This document shows, piece after piece, positions 55,153 through 64,000 of a stretch of DNA of 64,000 bases (its first letter is position 1; every line of letters starts with the position of its first letter). Location of the stretch: positions 1-64,000 of the forward strand of contig NZ_JAFUSK010000023.1 in the NCBI RefSeq assembly GCF_017471675.1, read 5' to 3'. Source of the stretch: Pseudobutyrivibrio sp. (GTDB lineage Bacteria; Bacillota; Clostridia; Lachnospirales; Lachnospiraceae). The translations under genes were made by a program, and so were the position numbers. The notes below the pieces were generated by a model, which was not told the DNA's origin, did not search any database, and was given only the letters and a program-made list of their open reading frames with translations.

Positions 55153-56028
55153 ATGACTAAACAACATACAGCAAAACAACATTTTGTCCCTCGATTTTTG
55201 TTAAAACATTTTTCTTGTGATGAGAATCATGTGTTTGTTTTAAACAGGATGATTGACAAAATCTATAGAACGACAGTTGATAGTATCTGCTATGAGAATG
55301 ATATTTACGATGAAAAGTGGAAAGATGTTATCGAGGAATTAGGCAAATATGTTTTAGATAATCAAATAGAAGAGTATTTTGCTGATTTAGAATCCAAAAC
55401 ATCACCTTTAGTTAAGCATATAATAGCATTGATTAAATCTGGAACGCATAATGTTAAATTATCAAAAGAAGAACATGACATTATATCAGAGTTTATAACA
55501 ACGTTGTATTTAAGGAATCCTTATACGTTGAAATCTATTATAGATTATTATGACGGTGTTGAAGATGAGCCAGATTGTGAAGCAATGATGTACGTTGTAG
55601 ATTACCTTTTCTCTACAGCTAAATGGGGTAGTCCAATGTCATTACTAGTTTATTCTAAGAAGGCTGGAATATTTAGTAAGGAAATCGAAGGAAGTCCATA
55701 TAACGTAGAGTATGAAAAGATAAGTAATATGAAGTACATATTCTGGTATGCAAAAGAAGGAGGTATTATTACATCATCGTTTCCGCTGCATATCATGTCT
55801 GCCGATGGTGAACGTGCAGAGCGTATCATATGTCCGCTTTCAAATGAAGTTGCACTAGTATTATTTGATTCAATGCCATATCCTATGAAAGAGGGGATGG
55901 TTATAGAGATTGATGAAGATAATCTCAAATGGAATATGAACTTTTTTTATAGAACGTATTCAAAAGAAATGGCGAGATTATTTATAGCAAAAGACGAGGA
56001 AACACTTAATCGAATCAAAAAGAATTGA
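55153..56028 (+). CDS. DUF4238 domain-containing protein
   Basis: A 291-residue protein starting MTKQHTAKQHFVPRFLLKHFSCDENHVFVLNR, which is the DUF4238 N-terminal pattern (H-x-VP-x-F-L-x-F). The later EFITTLYLRNPYTLKSIIDYY and a predicted beta-rich end are unassigned. The family is often near restriction or other accessory genes; its function is unknown. GAGGAAC after site D supports the start at 55153; a longer frame from 55096 overlaps the half-HsdS gene. hsdR follows after 10 nt. Confidence 0.8.
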   Translation: MTKQHTAKQHFVPRFLLKHFSCDENHVFVLNRMIDKIYRTTVDSICYENDIYDEKWKDVIEELGKYVLDNQIEEYFADLESKTSPLVKHIIALIKSGTHNVKLSKEEHDIISEFITTLYLRNPYTLKSIIDYYDGVEDEPDCEAMMYVVDYLFSTAKWGSPMSLLVYSKKAGIFSKEIEGSPYNVEYEKISNMKYIFWYAKEGGIITSSFPLHIMSADGERAERIICPLSNEVALVLFDSMPYPMKEGMVIEIDEDNLKWNMNFFYRTYSKEMARLFIAKDEETLNRIKKN

Positions 56029-56038
56029 GGGGTTTATT

Positions 56039-59000
56039 ATGACAGCATTTTACACAGAAGCTGATTACGAAAATTCAATAATTGAGCTTTTTCAAAACAT
56101 GGGATACAGATATCTATATGGTCCTGATGTGGAAAGAGATTTTAACAGCCCTATTTATGAACCAGAACTAGTGGAAGCGTTAAATAGGATTAATCCAGAT
56201 ATGCCCTCTGATGCAATTAATGATGCGCTGTTTAAGCTTAAAAATTTCGAGAATGCTGAACTTGTTCAAAAGAACGAGCTGTTTATGGATTATCTTCAGC
56301 ATGGAGTAGAAGTACGTTATACAGCTAAGGGTGAAGAACGCTCAGGCTTAGTGTATCTTGTTGATTATAATAATCCTTCAAATAATTCTTTTATAGTGGC
56401 TAATCAGTGGACATTTGTTGAAAATAGCAACAAACGTCCTGATGTTTTATTATTCTTAAATGGTCTTCCTATTGTTTTAATTGAATTAAAATCCCCATCT
56501 CGTGAAGAAACCAATGCATCAGAAGCATATCTCCAAATTCGTAATTACATACATGAGATTCCATCTATGTTTATATATAATTGTATTTGCGTCATGAGTG
56601 ACCAGCTTACATCCAAGGCTGGTACTATTACATCAGGTGAAGATAGGTACATGGAGTGGAAGACCAAGGATGGTAATTACGAGAACACTCAGTATGCACA
56701 GTTTGACACGTTCTTTGAGGGTATGTTTGAGAAAGAACGTTTACTTGATATTATTAAGAATTTTATATGTTTCTCAAGTGATGGTATAAAACGTGCAAAG
56801 ATTTTAGCTGGATATCATCAGTATTTTGCTGTAAACAAGGCTGTTCAGTCTACAAAGCATGCAACATTAACAGATGGAAAAGGTGGTGTTTTCTGGCATA
56901 CACAAGGTAGTGGTAAATCATTATCCATGGTTTTCTACGCTCATCTTTTACAGGAAGCACTGGATAGTCCTACAGTTGTTGTTCTTACAGATAGAAATGA
57001 TTTGGATAATCAGCTCTATGGACAGTTTGCAAAGTGTAAGGATTTCTTGCGCCAAGAACCAGTTCAGGCTGAAAGTAGGGAGCATCTAAAGAGATTATTA
57101 GATGGTCGCAAGGCTAATGGCATCATTTTTACCACTATGCAAAAATTTGAAGAATCTGATGAGCCTCTATCAGAACGTAGAAACATTGTAGTAATGGCGG
57201 ATGAGGCCCATCGTGGACAATATGGCCTTAGCGAAAAGGTAGATGCTGAAACAGGAAAAATAAAAATTGGTACCGCTAGAGTTATTAGAAACAGCCTGCC
57301 AAATGCAACATATATTGGCTTCACAGGTACACCTATTTCTTTAAAAGATAGAAGTACTAGAGAGGTATTTGGAGATTACATCGATATATATGATATGACA
57401 CAAGCTGTTGAGGATGGTGCAACTCGCCCTGTCTATTATGAAAGCCGTGTAATAAAGCTTAAACTTGATCCAGAAACCATAAAGCTTATTGATTCTGAAT
57501 ATGATATCATGGCAAATAATGCAGACCCAGAGGTTATAGAAAAGAGCAAGCGTGAGCTTGGTCAGATGGAAGCAATTCTTGGAAATGATGAAACAATAAC
57601 ATCACTTGTGAAGGATATATTACATCACTATGAGAACTATAGAGAAAACTTATTGACAGGTAAAGCTATGATAGTAGCATATTCTCGTCCAATTGCTTTA
57701 AAGATATATAAGCGAATATTAGAGCTAAGACCTGACTGGACCAAAAAGGTTGCTGTCGTAATGACAGATAGTAATAAGGATTCAGAAGAATGGAAATCTA
57801 TTATTGGAAATAAACGTCATAGAGATGAACTTGCAAAAGAATTTAAGGATAATAAAAGTGAACTGAAGATAGCAATAGTTGTAGATATGTGGCTAACTGG
57901 ATTTGATGTTCCATCATTGGCAACCATGTATGTTTATAAGCCAATGCTGGGTTATAATCTAATGCAGGCAATTGCCAGAGTAAATCGTGTATTTGGCGAT
58001 AAAGAAGGTGGTCTTGTAGTTGATTATGTAGGTATTGCATCTGCATTGAAGGCTGCTATGAATGATTATACTGCTCGTGATAAGAAAAATTATGGTGATA
58101 CAGATGTAGCTACTGTTGCTTATCCTAAGTTTTTGGAAAAGCTTTCAATATGTCGCGATATATTCCATGGATATGATTATTCGGGCTTCCTTTCAGGTTC
58201 TGACTTAGATAGGTCTAAAGCTATCAGTGGTGCTGTAAACTTTATTGTTGCGCCAGCAAAGGAAGAGGAACGTAACACATTTCAAAAGGAATCGTTGCTA
58301 CTTAGACAAGCGCTTTCCTTGTGTTCATCATTAGTAGAAGAACAATTGAGAATAGAGGCGGCATTTTTTGAGTCTGTCAGAGTACTTATAATGCGACTTA
58401 TGAATCAGGGAGAGGGAAGGAAGATATCTTTACCTGAAATGAATGAGCGAATTAATGCACTACTTAGTCAGAGTATAAAGAGTAATGGTGTTATTAATCT
58501 TTTCTCTGATGTTAACGGTGATTTTTCTTCATTTGATCCTAAGTTTTTGGAAGAGATTTCAAAGATGAAAGAAAAGAACTTAGCTGTTGAACTTTTAAAG
58601 AAATTGATAGCTGAACAGGTTATTATTTATAAGCGGACCAATGTAGTAAAATCGGAAAAATTTAGTGAGATTATTCAACAGGCTATGAATAGATATCTTA
58701 ATGGAATGCTTACAAACGAGCAAGTTATCGAGGAATTATTAAATCTAGCTAAACAGATTCAAACTGCTCAAAAGGAGGGAGAAAAGCTGGGACTTACACC
58801 AGACGAATTGGCATTTTATGACGCCCTTACCAAGCCTCAAGCCATTAAAGATTTCTATGAGAACGAGGAACTTATCGCGTTAACTAAAGAGCTAGCTGAT
58901 GCTCTTCGTAAGAACAAGACTATAGATTGGCAAAAGAGAGATTCTGCAAGAGCCAAAATGAGAATGATGATAAAGAAACTTTTGAAGAAGCATAAATATC

Positions 59001-59143
59001 CACCCGAGGGAATGGATGATGCAGTGCAGACTGTTATGAATCAGTGTGAGCTCTGGACAGACAATAACGATATGAGTGATGAGCGCGTTGATAATTATTC
59101 TAAGAGATTAGAACAATATGTTGATGAGGTAATGAATTTCTAG
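56039..59143 (+). CDS. hsdR: Type I restriction endonuclease subunit HsdR
   Basis: A 1034-residue motor and nuclease. N-terminal nuclease domain with RPDVLLFLNGLPIVLIELKS (PD...E-x-K). Translocase motifs: Walker A WHTQGSGKSLSM, motif II MADEAHRGQYG, motif III GFTGTPI, motif VI QAIARVNRVFGD. A C-terminal helical domain binds the HsdM/HsdS core. Full length with no interruption. It is unusually separated from hsdM by the invertible segment and accessory genes. GAGGGG lies just upstream. Confidence 0.96.
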   Translation: MTAFYTEADYENSIIELFQNMGYRYLYGPDVERDFNSPIYEPELVEALNRINPDMPSDAINDALFKLKNFENAELVQKNELFMDYLQHGVEVRYTAKGEERSGLVYLVDYNNPSNNSFIVANQWTFVENSNKRPDVLLFLNGLPIVLIELKSPSREETNASEAYLQIRNYIHEIPSMFIYNCICVMSDQLTSKAGTITSGEDRYMEWKTKDGNYENTQYAQFDTFFEGMFEKERLLDIIKNFICFSSDGIKRAKILAGYHQYFAVNKAVQSTKHATLTDGKGGVFWHTQGSGKSLSMVFYAHLLQEALDSPTVVVLTDRNDLDNQLYGQFAKCKDFLRQEPVQAESREHLKRLLDGRKANGIIFTTMQKFEESDEPLSERRNIVVMADEAHRGQYGLSEKVDAETGKIKIGTARVIRNSLPNATYIGFTGTPISLKDRSTREVFGDYIDIYDMTQAVEDGATRPVYYESRVIKLKLDPETIKLIDSEYDIMANNADPEVIEKSKRELGQMEAILGNDETITSLVKDILHHYENYRENLLTGKAMIVAYSRPIALKIYKRILELRPDWTKKVAVVMTDSNKDSEEWKSIIGNKRHRDELAKEFKDNKSELKIAIVVDMWLTGFDVPSLATMYVYKPMLGYNLMQAIARVNRVFGDKEGGLVVDYVGIASALKAAMNDYTARDKKNYGDTDVATVAYPKFLEKLSICRDIFHGYDYSGFLSGSDLDRSKAISGAVNFIVAPAKEEERNTFQKESLLLRQALSLCSSLVEEQLRIEAAFFESVRVLIMRLMNQGEGRKISLPEMNERINALLSQSIKSNGVINLFSDVNGDFSSFDPKFLEEISKMKEKNLAVELLKKLIAEQVIIYKRTNVVKSEKFSEIIQQAMNRYLNGMLTNEQVIEELLNLAKQIQTAQKEGEKLGLTPDELAFYDALTKPQAIKDFYENEELIALTKELADALRKNKTIDWQKRDSARAKMRMMIKKLLKKHKYPPEGMDDAVQTVMNQCELWTDNNDMSDERVDNYSKRLEQYVDEVMNF

Positions 59144-59765
59144 GAATTCAAAATCGTGACAATTGTATATGTAGGGATATATGATAAGTGTTTTTAGAGA
59201 GTAAGAAAAAACACTTATAAAATGTAAGTGTAAATCTTGGTAAGACAAAAGTCGCTTACTCGGACGGAGAAAAAGTTAAGTGGATTCTGCCTTTATCTTT
59301 TAAAAGCTTACTAATTTGGCATTCAGTTAAGTGTATTAAGACAAGATGCTGTTTCCACTTATAAATTTTATAAGTGTTTTGTAGCGTTCTTTCAATTACG
59401 CTTATTTTACATGTAAAATAGTGCGTTTTTAGCTGATTGGGTCTGAATCCACTTAACTATTTTTTGAAGGACGTAGGTGTATATTTTCAAGGACGAAAAA
59501 ACACTTAATTATTGTCACAAAGGTATGTGGAACTTAAAGAATCTAAAAAAATTATAAGAAAGAAGATACTGCCACTTACTGTATAAGTCTGTAGGATATG
59601 GATTATTTTATGTAGGTGCTATAATATGCAGCATGGGTTGAGTGAAGGTGTTCAGAAAAAGAGGTTTTTTGTGCAATCTGTATTTATTCCGGACCTCGGA
59701 TTTATTGAATGGTCACAAAAATAGTAAATATGTACAGAAAACGTCTAAATTGTGAAAATAATATG
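59144..59765. other. Gene-free region rich in CACTTA repeats and nested inverted repeats
   Basis: No supported gene. Features: ATAAGTGTTTTT (59184-59195) with AAAAACACTTAT (59207-59218), a likely bidirectional terminator of hsdR; a distant perfect pair AGTTAAGTGGATTC (59274-59287) with GAATCCACTTAACT (59445-59458), followed by TTTTTT; inside it CACTTATAAA/TTTATAAGTG (59356-59376) and an 18-bp palindrome around ACATGT (59403-59420). About ten CACTTA/TAAGTG hexamers occur in about 400 bp. Confidence 0.65.
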
Positions 59766-59933
59766 TTGATATTTACCCAAATGTGAGTTATTATGTATTT
59801 ACAAAAGTTAATAAACGCCCGTGAGAGAAGAGAATGTGGCTGTGAAAAAGAGATGAGCTCTTTGGTTCTATAGGCATGTTCTTTTTTTGTGCCTAAAAGG
59901 ATGAAAAATAAGGGTATTTAAGGAGTATAAATT
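59766..59933 (+). promoter_or_regulatory. Promoter and leader of the glycerol operon
   Basis: TTGATA (59766-59771), 17-bp spacer, TATTAT (59789-59794). The leader can fold AAAGAG/CTCTTT (59847-59863) and TAGGCA/TGCCTA (59871-59895) with a T-rich loop. GlpP acts as an antiterminator on such leaders in Bacillus, so this is a candidate target; binding is inferred. AAGGAG precedes glpP. Confidence 0.65.
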
Positions 59934-60512
59934 ATGCATAGAGCTTTCATCGAAAAACTGGAGGCAAATCCAGTTATAGCAGCCATAAAGGACGACAAGG
60001 GATTGACAAAGGCTGTTGAAACCGATTGTGAAATAATCTTTATATTATATGGGGATGTTTGTACGATTCCTGGAATTGTACAGCAAATTAAGGATTCAGG
60101 CAAAATCGCAATGGTTCACCTAGACCTTATAACAGGTCTTAACAACACCAAAGAAATCTCAGTTGACTTTATCAAGAATAATACTAAGGCGGATGGTATT
60201 ATCACCACCAAGGGTAATCTTATCTCAAGGGCAAAGGAGTTAGGTTTGTACACAGTGCTTAGATATTTCGTGATTGATAGCATGGCTCTTGTGAATATTG
60301 AAAAGCAAGATCGTCACGGAGTATCTCAGCCGGATGTCATCGAAATCCTGCCTGGTATAGTACTTCCTAAGATAATCAAAAAGGTGAACGCTGTTAGCCG
60401 TGTTCCCGTTTTGGCAGGAGGACTTATCAGCGATAGGGATGATGTAATGAACGCGCTAAATAATGGGGTGCTTGCTGTATCTACCACTAACGAGGCGGTA
60501 TGGCAGCTTTAG
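59934..60512 (+). CDS. glpP: Glycerol-3-phosphate responsive antiterminator GlpP
   Basis: A 192-residue protein with the GlpP family fold (TIM-barrel-like): EANPVIAAIKDDKGLTKAV, VHLDLITGLNN, DGIITTKGNLISRAKELGL and LPGIVLPKIIKKV, VPVLAGGLISDRDDV. It binds glycerol-3-phosphate and lets polymerase read through leader terminators of glp genes. First gene of the operon, 62 nt before glpK. Confidence 0.93.
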   Translation: MHRAFIEKLEANPVIAAIKDDKGLTKAVETDCEIIFILYGDVCTIPGIVQQIKDSGKIAMVHLDLITGLNNTKEISVDFIKNNTKADGIITTKGNLISRAKELGLYTVLRYFVIDSMALVNIEKQDRHGVSQPDVIEILPGIVLPKIIKKVNAVSRVPVLAGGLISDRDDVMNALNNGVLAVSTTNEAVWQL

Positions 60513-60535
60513 ATGCGTTCCCTTTCTCCTGATAA

Positions 60536-62074
<1,539 letters not shown>

Positions 62075-62075
62075 T

Positions 62076-62124
62076 AGGCTTCCCCCTTTGGGGGAAGCTG
62101 TCACCGAAGGTGACTGATGAGGGC
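62076..62124. repeat. Double palindromic intergenic repeat between glpK and glpF
   Basis: GCTTCCCCC-TTT-GGGGGAAGC (62078-62098) followed by GTCACC-GAA-GGTGAC (62100-62114) and TGATGAGGG. I recall this two-stem, REP-like pattern as frequent in gut Firmicutes intergenic regions, but cannot check copy number here. Confidence 0.75.
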
Positions 62125-62165
62125 GCGTAGTTAATATAAAAACTAAATATTAGGGGGTAATGTAT

Positions 62166-62894
62166 ATGTCAGTATATTTGGGAGAATTTATTGGTACAAT
62201 TATTCTTGTTTTACTCGGCGATGGAGTTTGCTGCAATGTAAACCTGGAAAAATCAGGTTTCAAAGGCGGCGGTGCAGTCCATATCCTTATTGGTTGGGGA
62301 ATGGCGGTTATGGTTCCAGCCTTTGCAATGAGTAGTTTTACAGGCTGTCCATCAGCATTCAACCCAGCAGTTACAATTGGCATTGCACTTAGAACTGGGG
62401 ACTGGAGCACGGTTCCTGGACAGATTGTTGCACAGCTTCTTGGCGGTTTTGTAGGAGCAGCAATTCTTATCCTTCTATATCATGATCACATCAATGCAAC
62501 AGGTCATGATGATACAGTTAGAGGATGCTTCTGTACAGCACCTTCTATCCCAAACCCAGTACTTAACTTCCTTTCTGAGTTTGTAGCAACATTTGTACTT
62601 GTATTCACACTTGCTCTTATTCCAGGAGCAGCTGGCGAGTCAAATGTTTCATGGGTACTTGTTTATGGTGTAATCGTAGCTTGCGGTGCTTCATTCGGCG
62701 GTCTTACAGGATACGCAATGAACGCAGCAAGAGATTCAGCTCCACGTTTGGCATATCAGCTTCTTGCACCAAACTTTGGTAAGAAGAATGCTAACTGGGG
62801 ATATGGCTGGATTCCACTAGTAGCACCTATCTGTGGCGGTGTTGTAGCTTCACTTCTTTACAACGCACTTGCAGCAGCTCAGATGTTTGGCTAA
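62166..62894 (+). CDS. glpF: Glycerol uptake facilitator (aquaglyceroporin)
   Basis: A 242-residue channel with six membrane segments and two half-helices. The first pore motif is NPA (SAFNPAVTIG); the second is NAA (YAMNAARDSAPRL) instead of NPA, keeping the selectivity Arg. I start at 62166 (MSVYLGEFIGTI) because AGGGGG at 62152-62157 is too close to the ATG at 62160. It feeds glycerol to GlpK. Confidence 0.93.
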   Translation: MSVYLGEFIGTIILVLLGDGVCCNVNLEKSGFKGGGAVHILIGWGMAVMVPAFAMSSFTGCPSAFNPAVTIGIALRTGDWSTVPGQIVAQLLGGFVGAAILILLYHDHINATGHDDTVRGCFCTAPSIPNPVLNFLSEFVATFVLVFTLALIPGAAGESNVSWVLVYGVIVACGASFGGLTGYAMNAARDSAPRLAYQLLAPNFGKKNANWGYGWIPLVAPICGGVVASLLYNALAAAQMFG

Positions 62895-62988
62895 AAAGTT
62901 AACCATTTTTTATCAACCTATATAAGTATTTCAGTATTCAATACTGGAACCATTTTTAAAAACTGAACTATTGTATACACTGAGGATT

Positions 62989-63039
62989 GGAGTCGGTATT
63001 GAACGCATGATGAGATGCGTCTAATTGCCGACTCCTTCT
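62989..63039 (+). promoter_or_regulatory. Two-tier hairpin before the GlpA-like gene
   Basis: GGAGTCGG (62989-62996) pairs with CCGACTCC (63028-63035), enclosing ACGCAT/ATGCGT (63003-63008 with 63015-63020); tail TTCTTTAG. It resembles an attenuator and could be a GlpP target. The gap 62895-63076 also has AGTATT/AATACT and no gene. Confidence 0.65.
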
Positions 63040-63076
63040 TTAGTTGTAAAAACTAATTAAGTTAGGAGATTAAATT

Positions 63077-64000
63077 ATGTTGTATGATGTCATAATCATA
63101 GGCGCAGGCGTTTCTGGCAGCGCAATTGCGAGGGAACTTTCAAGATACGAAGCAAATGTCTGTGTTCTAGAAAAATGTGAGGATGTTTGCGAAGGAACAT
63201 CAAAGGCCAATTCAGCAATTGTACATGCAGGATTCGATGCAGCTGCAGGCTCATTAATGGCTAAATTAAATGTACGTGGAAATGAAATGATGGACGACCT
63301 CTGCCGAGATTTGGATATCCCGTTCAAGAGAAATGGTTCCATGGTTGTGTGTATCCACAAGGAAGCTTTGGGAGGACTTCAGGACCTTTACGATAGAGGT
63401 ATCAAAAACGGCGTTAAGGATATGAAAATCCTAACTCGCGAAGAGGCTTTGGAGCTTGAACCAAATCTTTCTGATAATGTTGAAGGAGCTTTGCTTGCAC
63501 CAACAGGTGGCATCATCTGTCCATTCAAGCTCAACATTGCAATGGCAGAGAACGCTAACGTGAATGGTGTTGATTTCAGATTTAACACTAAGGTGGAAGA
63601 CATTAAAAAGGATGAAGAAGGATTATGGCATATTCGCACTAACAATGGCGAGTATGTAACAAAATATGTTGTTAATGCAGCAGGTGTTTATTCAGGCGTA
63701 ATCCACAATATGGTAAGCAAGGATGATGACAAGATTGAAATCATCCCAAGGCGAGGAGATTACTGCTTGCTTGATAAGGAAGTTGGTACTCACGTATCAC
63801 ATACAATCTTCCCTCAGCCAACAAATCTTGGTAAGGGCGTGCTTGTATCACCTACTGTTCATGGCAATCTTATTGTTGGCCCAACTGCTATTGATATCGA
63901 TGATAAAGAAGGAACAAATACAACAGCAGAAGGCATTGGTGATTTAATTGCAAAGGCAAATGATCATGTTAAGAATCTTCCTATGAGAAAGGTTATTACA
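63077..64000 (+). CDS. GlpA-type FAD-dependent glycerol-3-phosphate dehydrogenase, 5' part
   Basis: 308 residues to the window edge with no stop. It begins MLYDVIIIGAGVSGSAIARE, a Rossmann FAD motif, then GTSKANSAIVHAGFDAAAGS, typical of GlpA/DAO-family oxidoreductases, and IIPRRGDYCLLDKEVG. The position after glpP, glpK and glpF supports a glycerol-3-phosphate dehydrogenase that makes dihydroxyacetone phosphate. GTTAGGAGA precedes the ATG. The C-terminal part, often Cys-rich in this family, lies outside. Confidence 0.88.
   Translation, partial: MLYDVIIIGAGVSGSAIARELSRYEANVCVLEKCEDVCEGTSKANSAIVHAGFDAAAGSLMAKLNVRGNEMMDDLCRDLDIPFKRNGSMVVCIHKEALGGLQDLYDRGIKNGVKDMKILTREEALELEPNLSDNVEGALLAPTGGIICPFKLNIAMAENANVNGVDFRFNTKVEDIKKDEEGLWHIRTNNGEYVTKYVVNAAGVYSGVIHNMVSKDDDKIEIIPRRGDYCLLDKEVGTHVSHTIFPQPTNLGKGVLVSPTVHGNLIVGPTAIDIDDKEGTNTTAEGIGDLIAKANDHVKNLPMRKVIT

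Overview
The window looks like chromosome from a low-to-mid GC Firmicute of the order Clostridiales, most likely a Lachnospiraceae of the Butyrivibrio/Pseudobutyrivibrio type. I infer this from S10-spc-alpha gene order with a KOW-protein gene between map and infA, Gram-positive style Shine-Dalgarno sites (AGGAGG), a type III glutamine synthetase, HPr kinase with an adjacent Crh-like protein, and GTG/TTG starts. The species call is an inference; no database search was possible.

Layout. 1-15170: S10-spc-alpha ribosomal supercluster from within rplD to rplQ, with secY, adk, map, a KOW protein, infA and rpoA, ending at a strong terminator. Several gaps hold strong RNA hairpins, a consensus promoter before rpmJ, a structured 205-nt leader before rpsM, and a duplicated motif between rpoA and rplQ. 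15299-19602: MATE exporter, then an ABC transporter of the TrpXYZ type (lipoprotein, permease, ATPase). 19744-33016: housekeeping genes ftsH, uvrC, hprK, M18 aminopeptidase, murB, rapZ, whiA, a Crh-like HPr paralogue, lipid kinase, class II aldolase and glnN. 33088-35685 (minus): bifunctional penicillin-binding protein, divergent from a YigZ-family gene whose -10 box sits so close to its ATG that the mRNA should be leaderless. 36491-36562: tRNA-Gln(CTG). 36628-40855: acyl-ACP thioesterase, cvfB, ridA, trxB and an SH3/NlpC-P60 wall hydrolase. 40898-41529: AT-rich gap with three DnaA boxes. 41530-46945: PucR/CdaR-like regulator, ftsEX, S41 protease, and prfB with its programmed +1 frameshift. 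47027-49405: ACT regulator, hom and thrH, which form a threonine-branch cluster.

49597-59143 is the accessory heart of the window: a type I restriction-modification locus (hsdM, hsdS pieces, hsdR). It carries a tyrosine recombinase, a DUF1016/PDDEXK protein and a DUF4238 protein. Four copies of a site with core AAACGATAAT lie in alternating orientation at the conserved NDNL codons of the hsdS pieces. Inverting the first pair would join the expressed N-terminal half-gene in frame to a silent, oppositely oriented second half and give a normal-length (about 399-codon) HsdS. This is the signature of a phase-variable specificity switch. The first half also carries an in-frame TAA.

59144-59765 is a gene-free stretch rich in CACTTA/TAAGTG hexamers and nested inverted repeats, possibly a structured RNA or small mobile element. 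59766-64000 is the glycerol operon: glpP antiterminator, glpK, glpF and a partial GlpA-like oxidoreductase. No CRISPR array, complete insertion sequence or prophage was seen.
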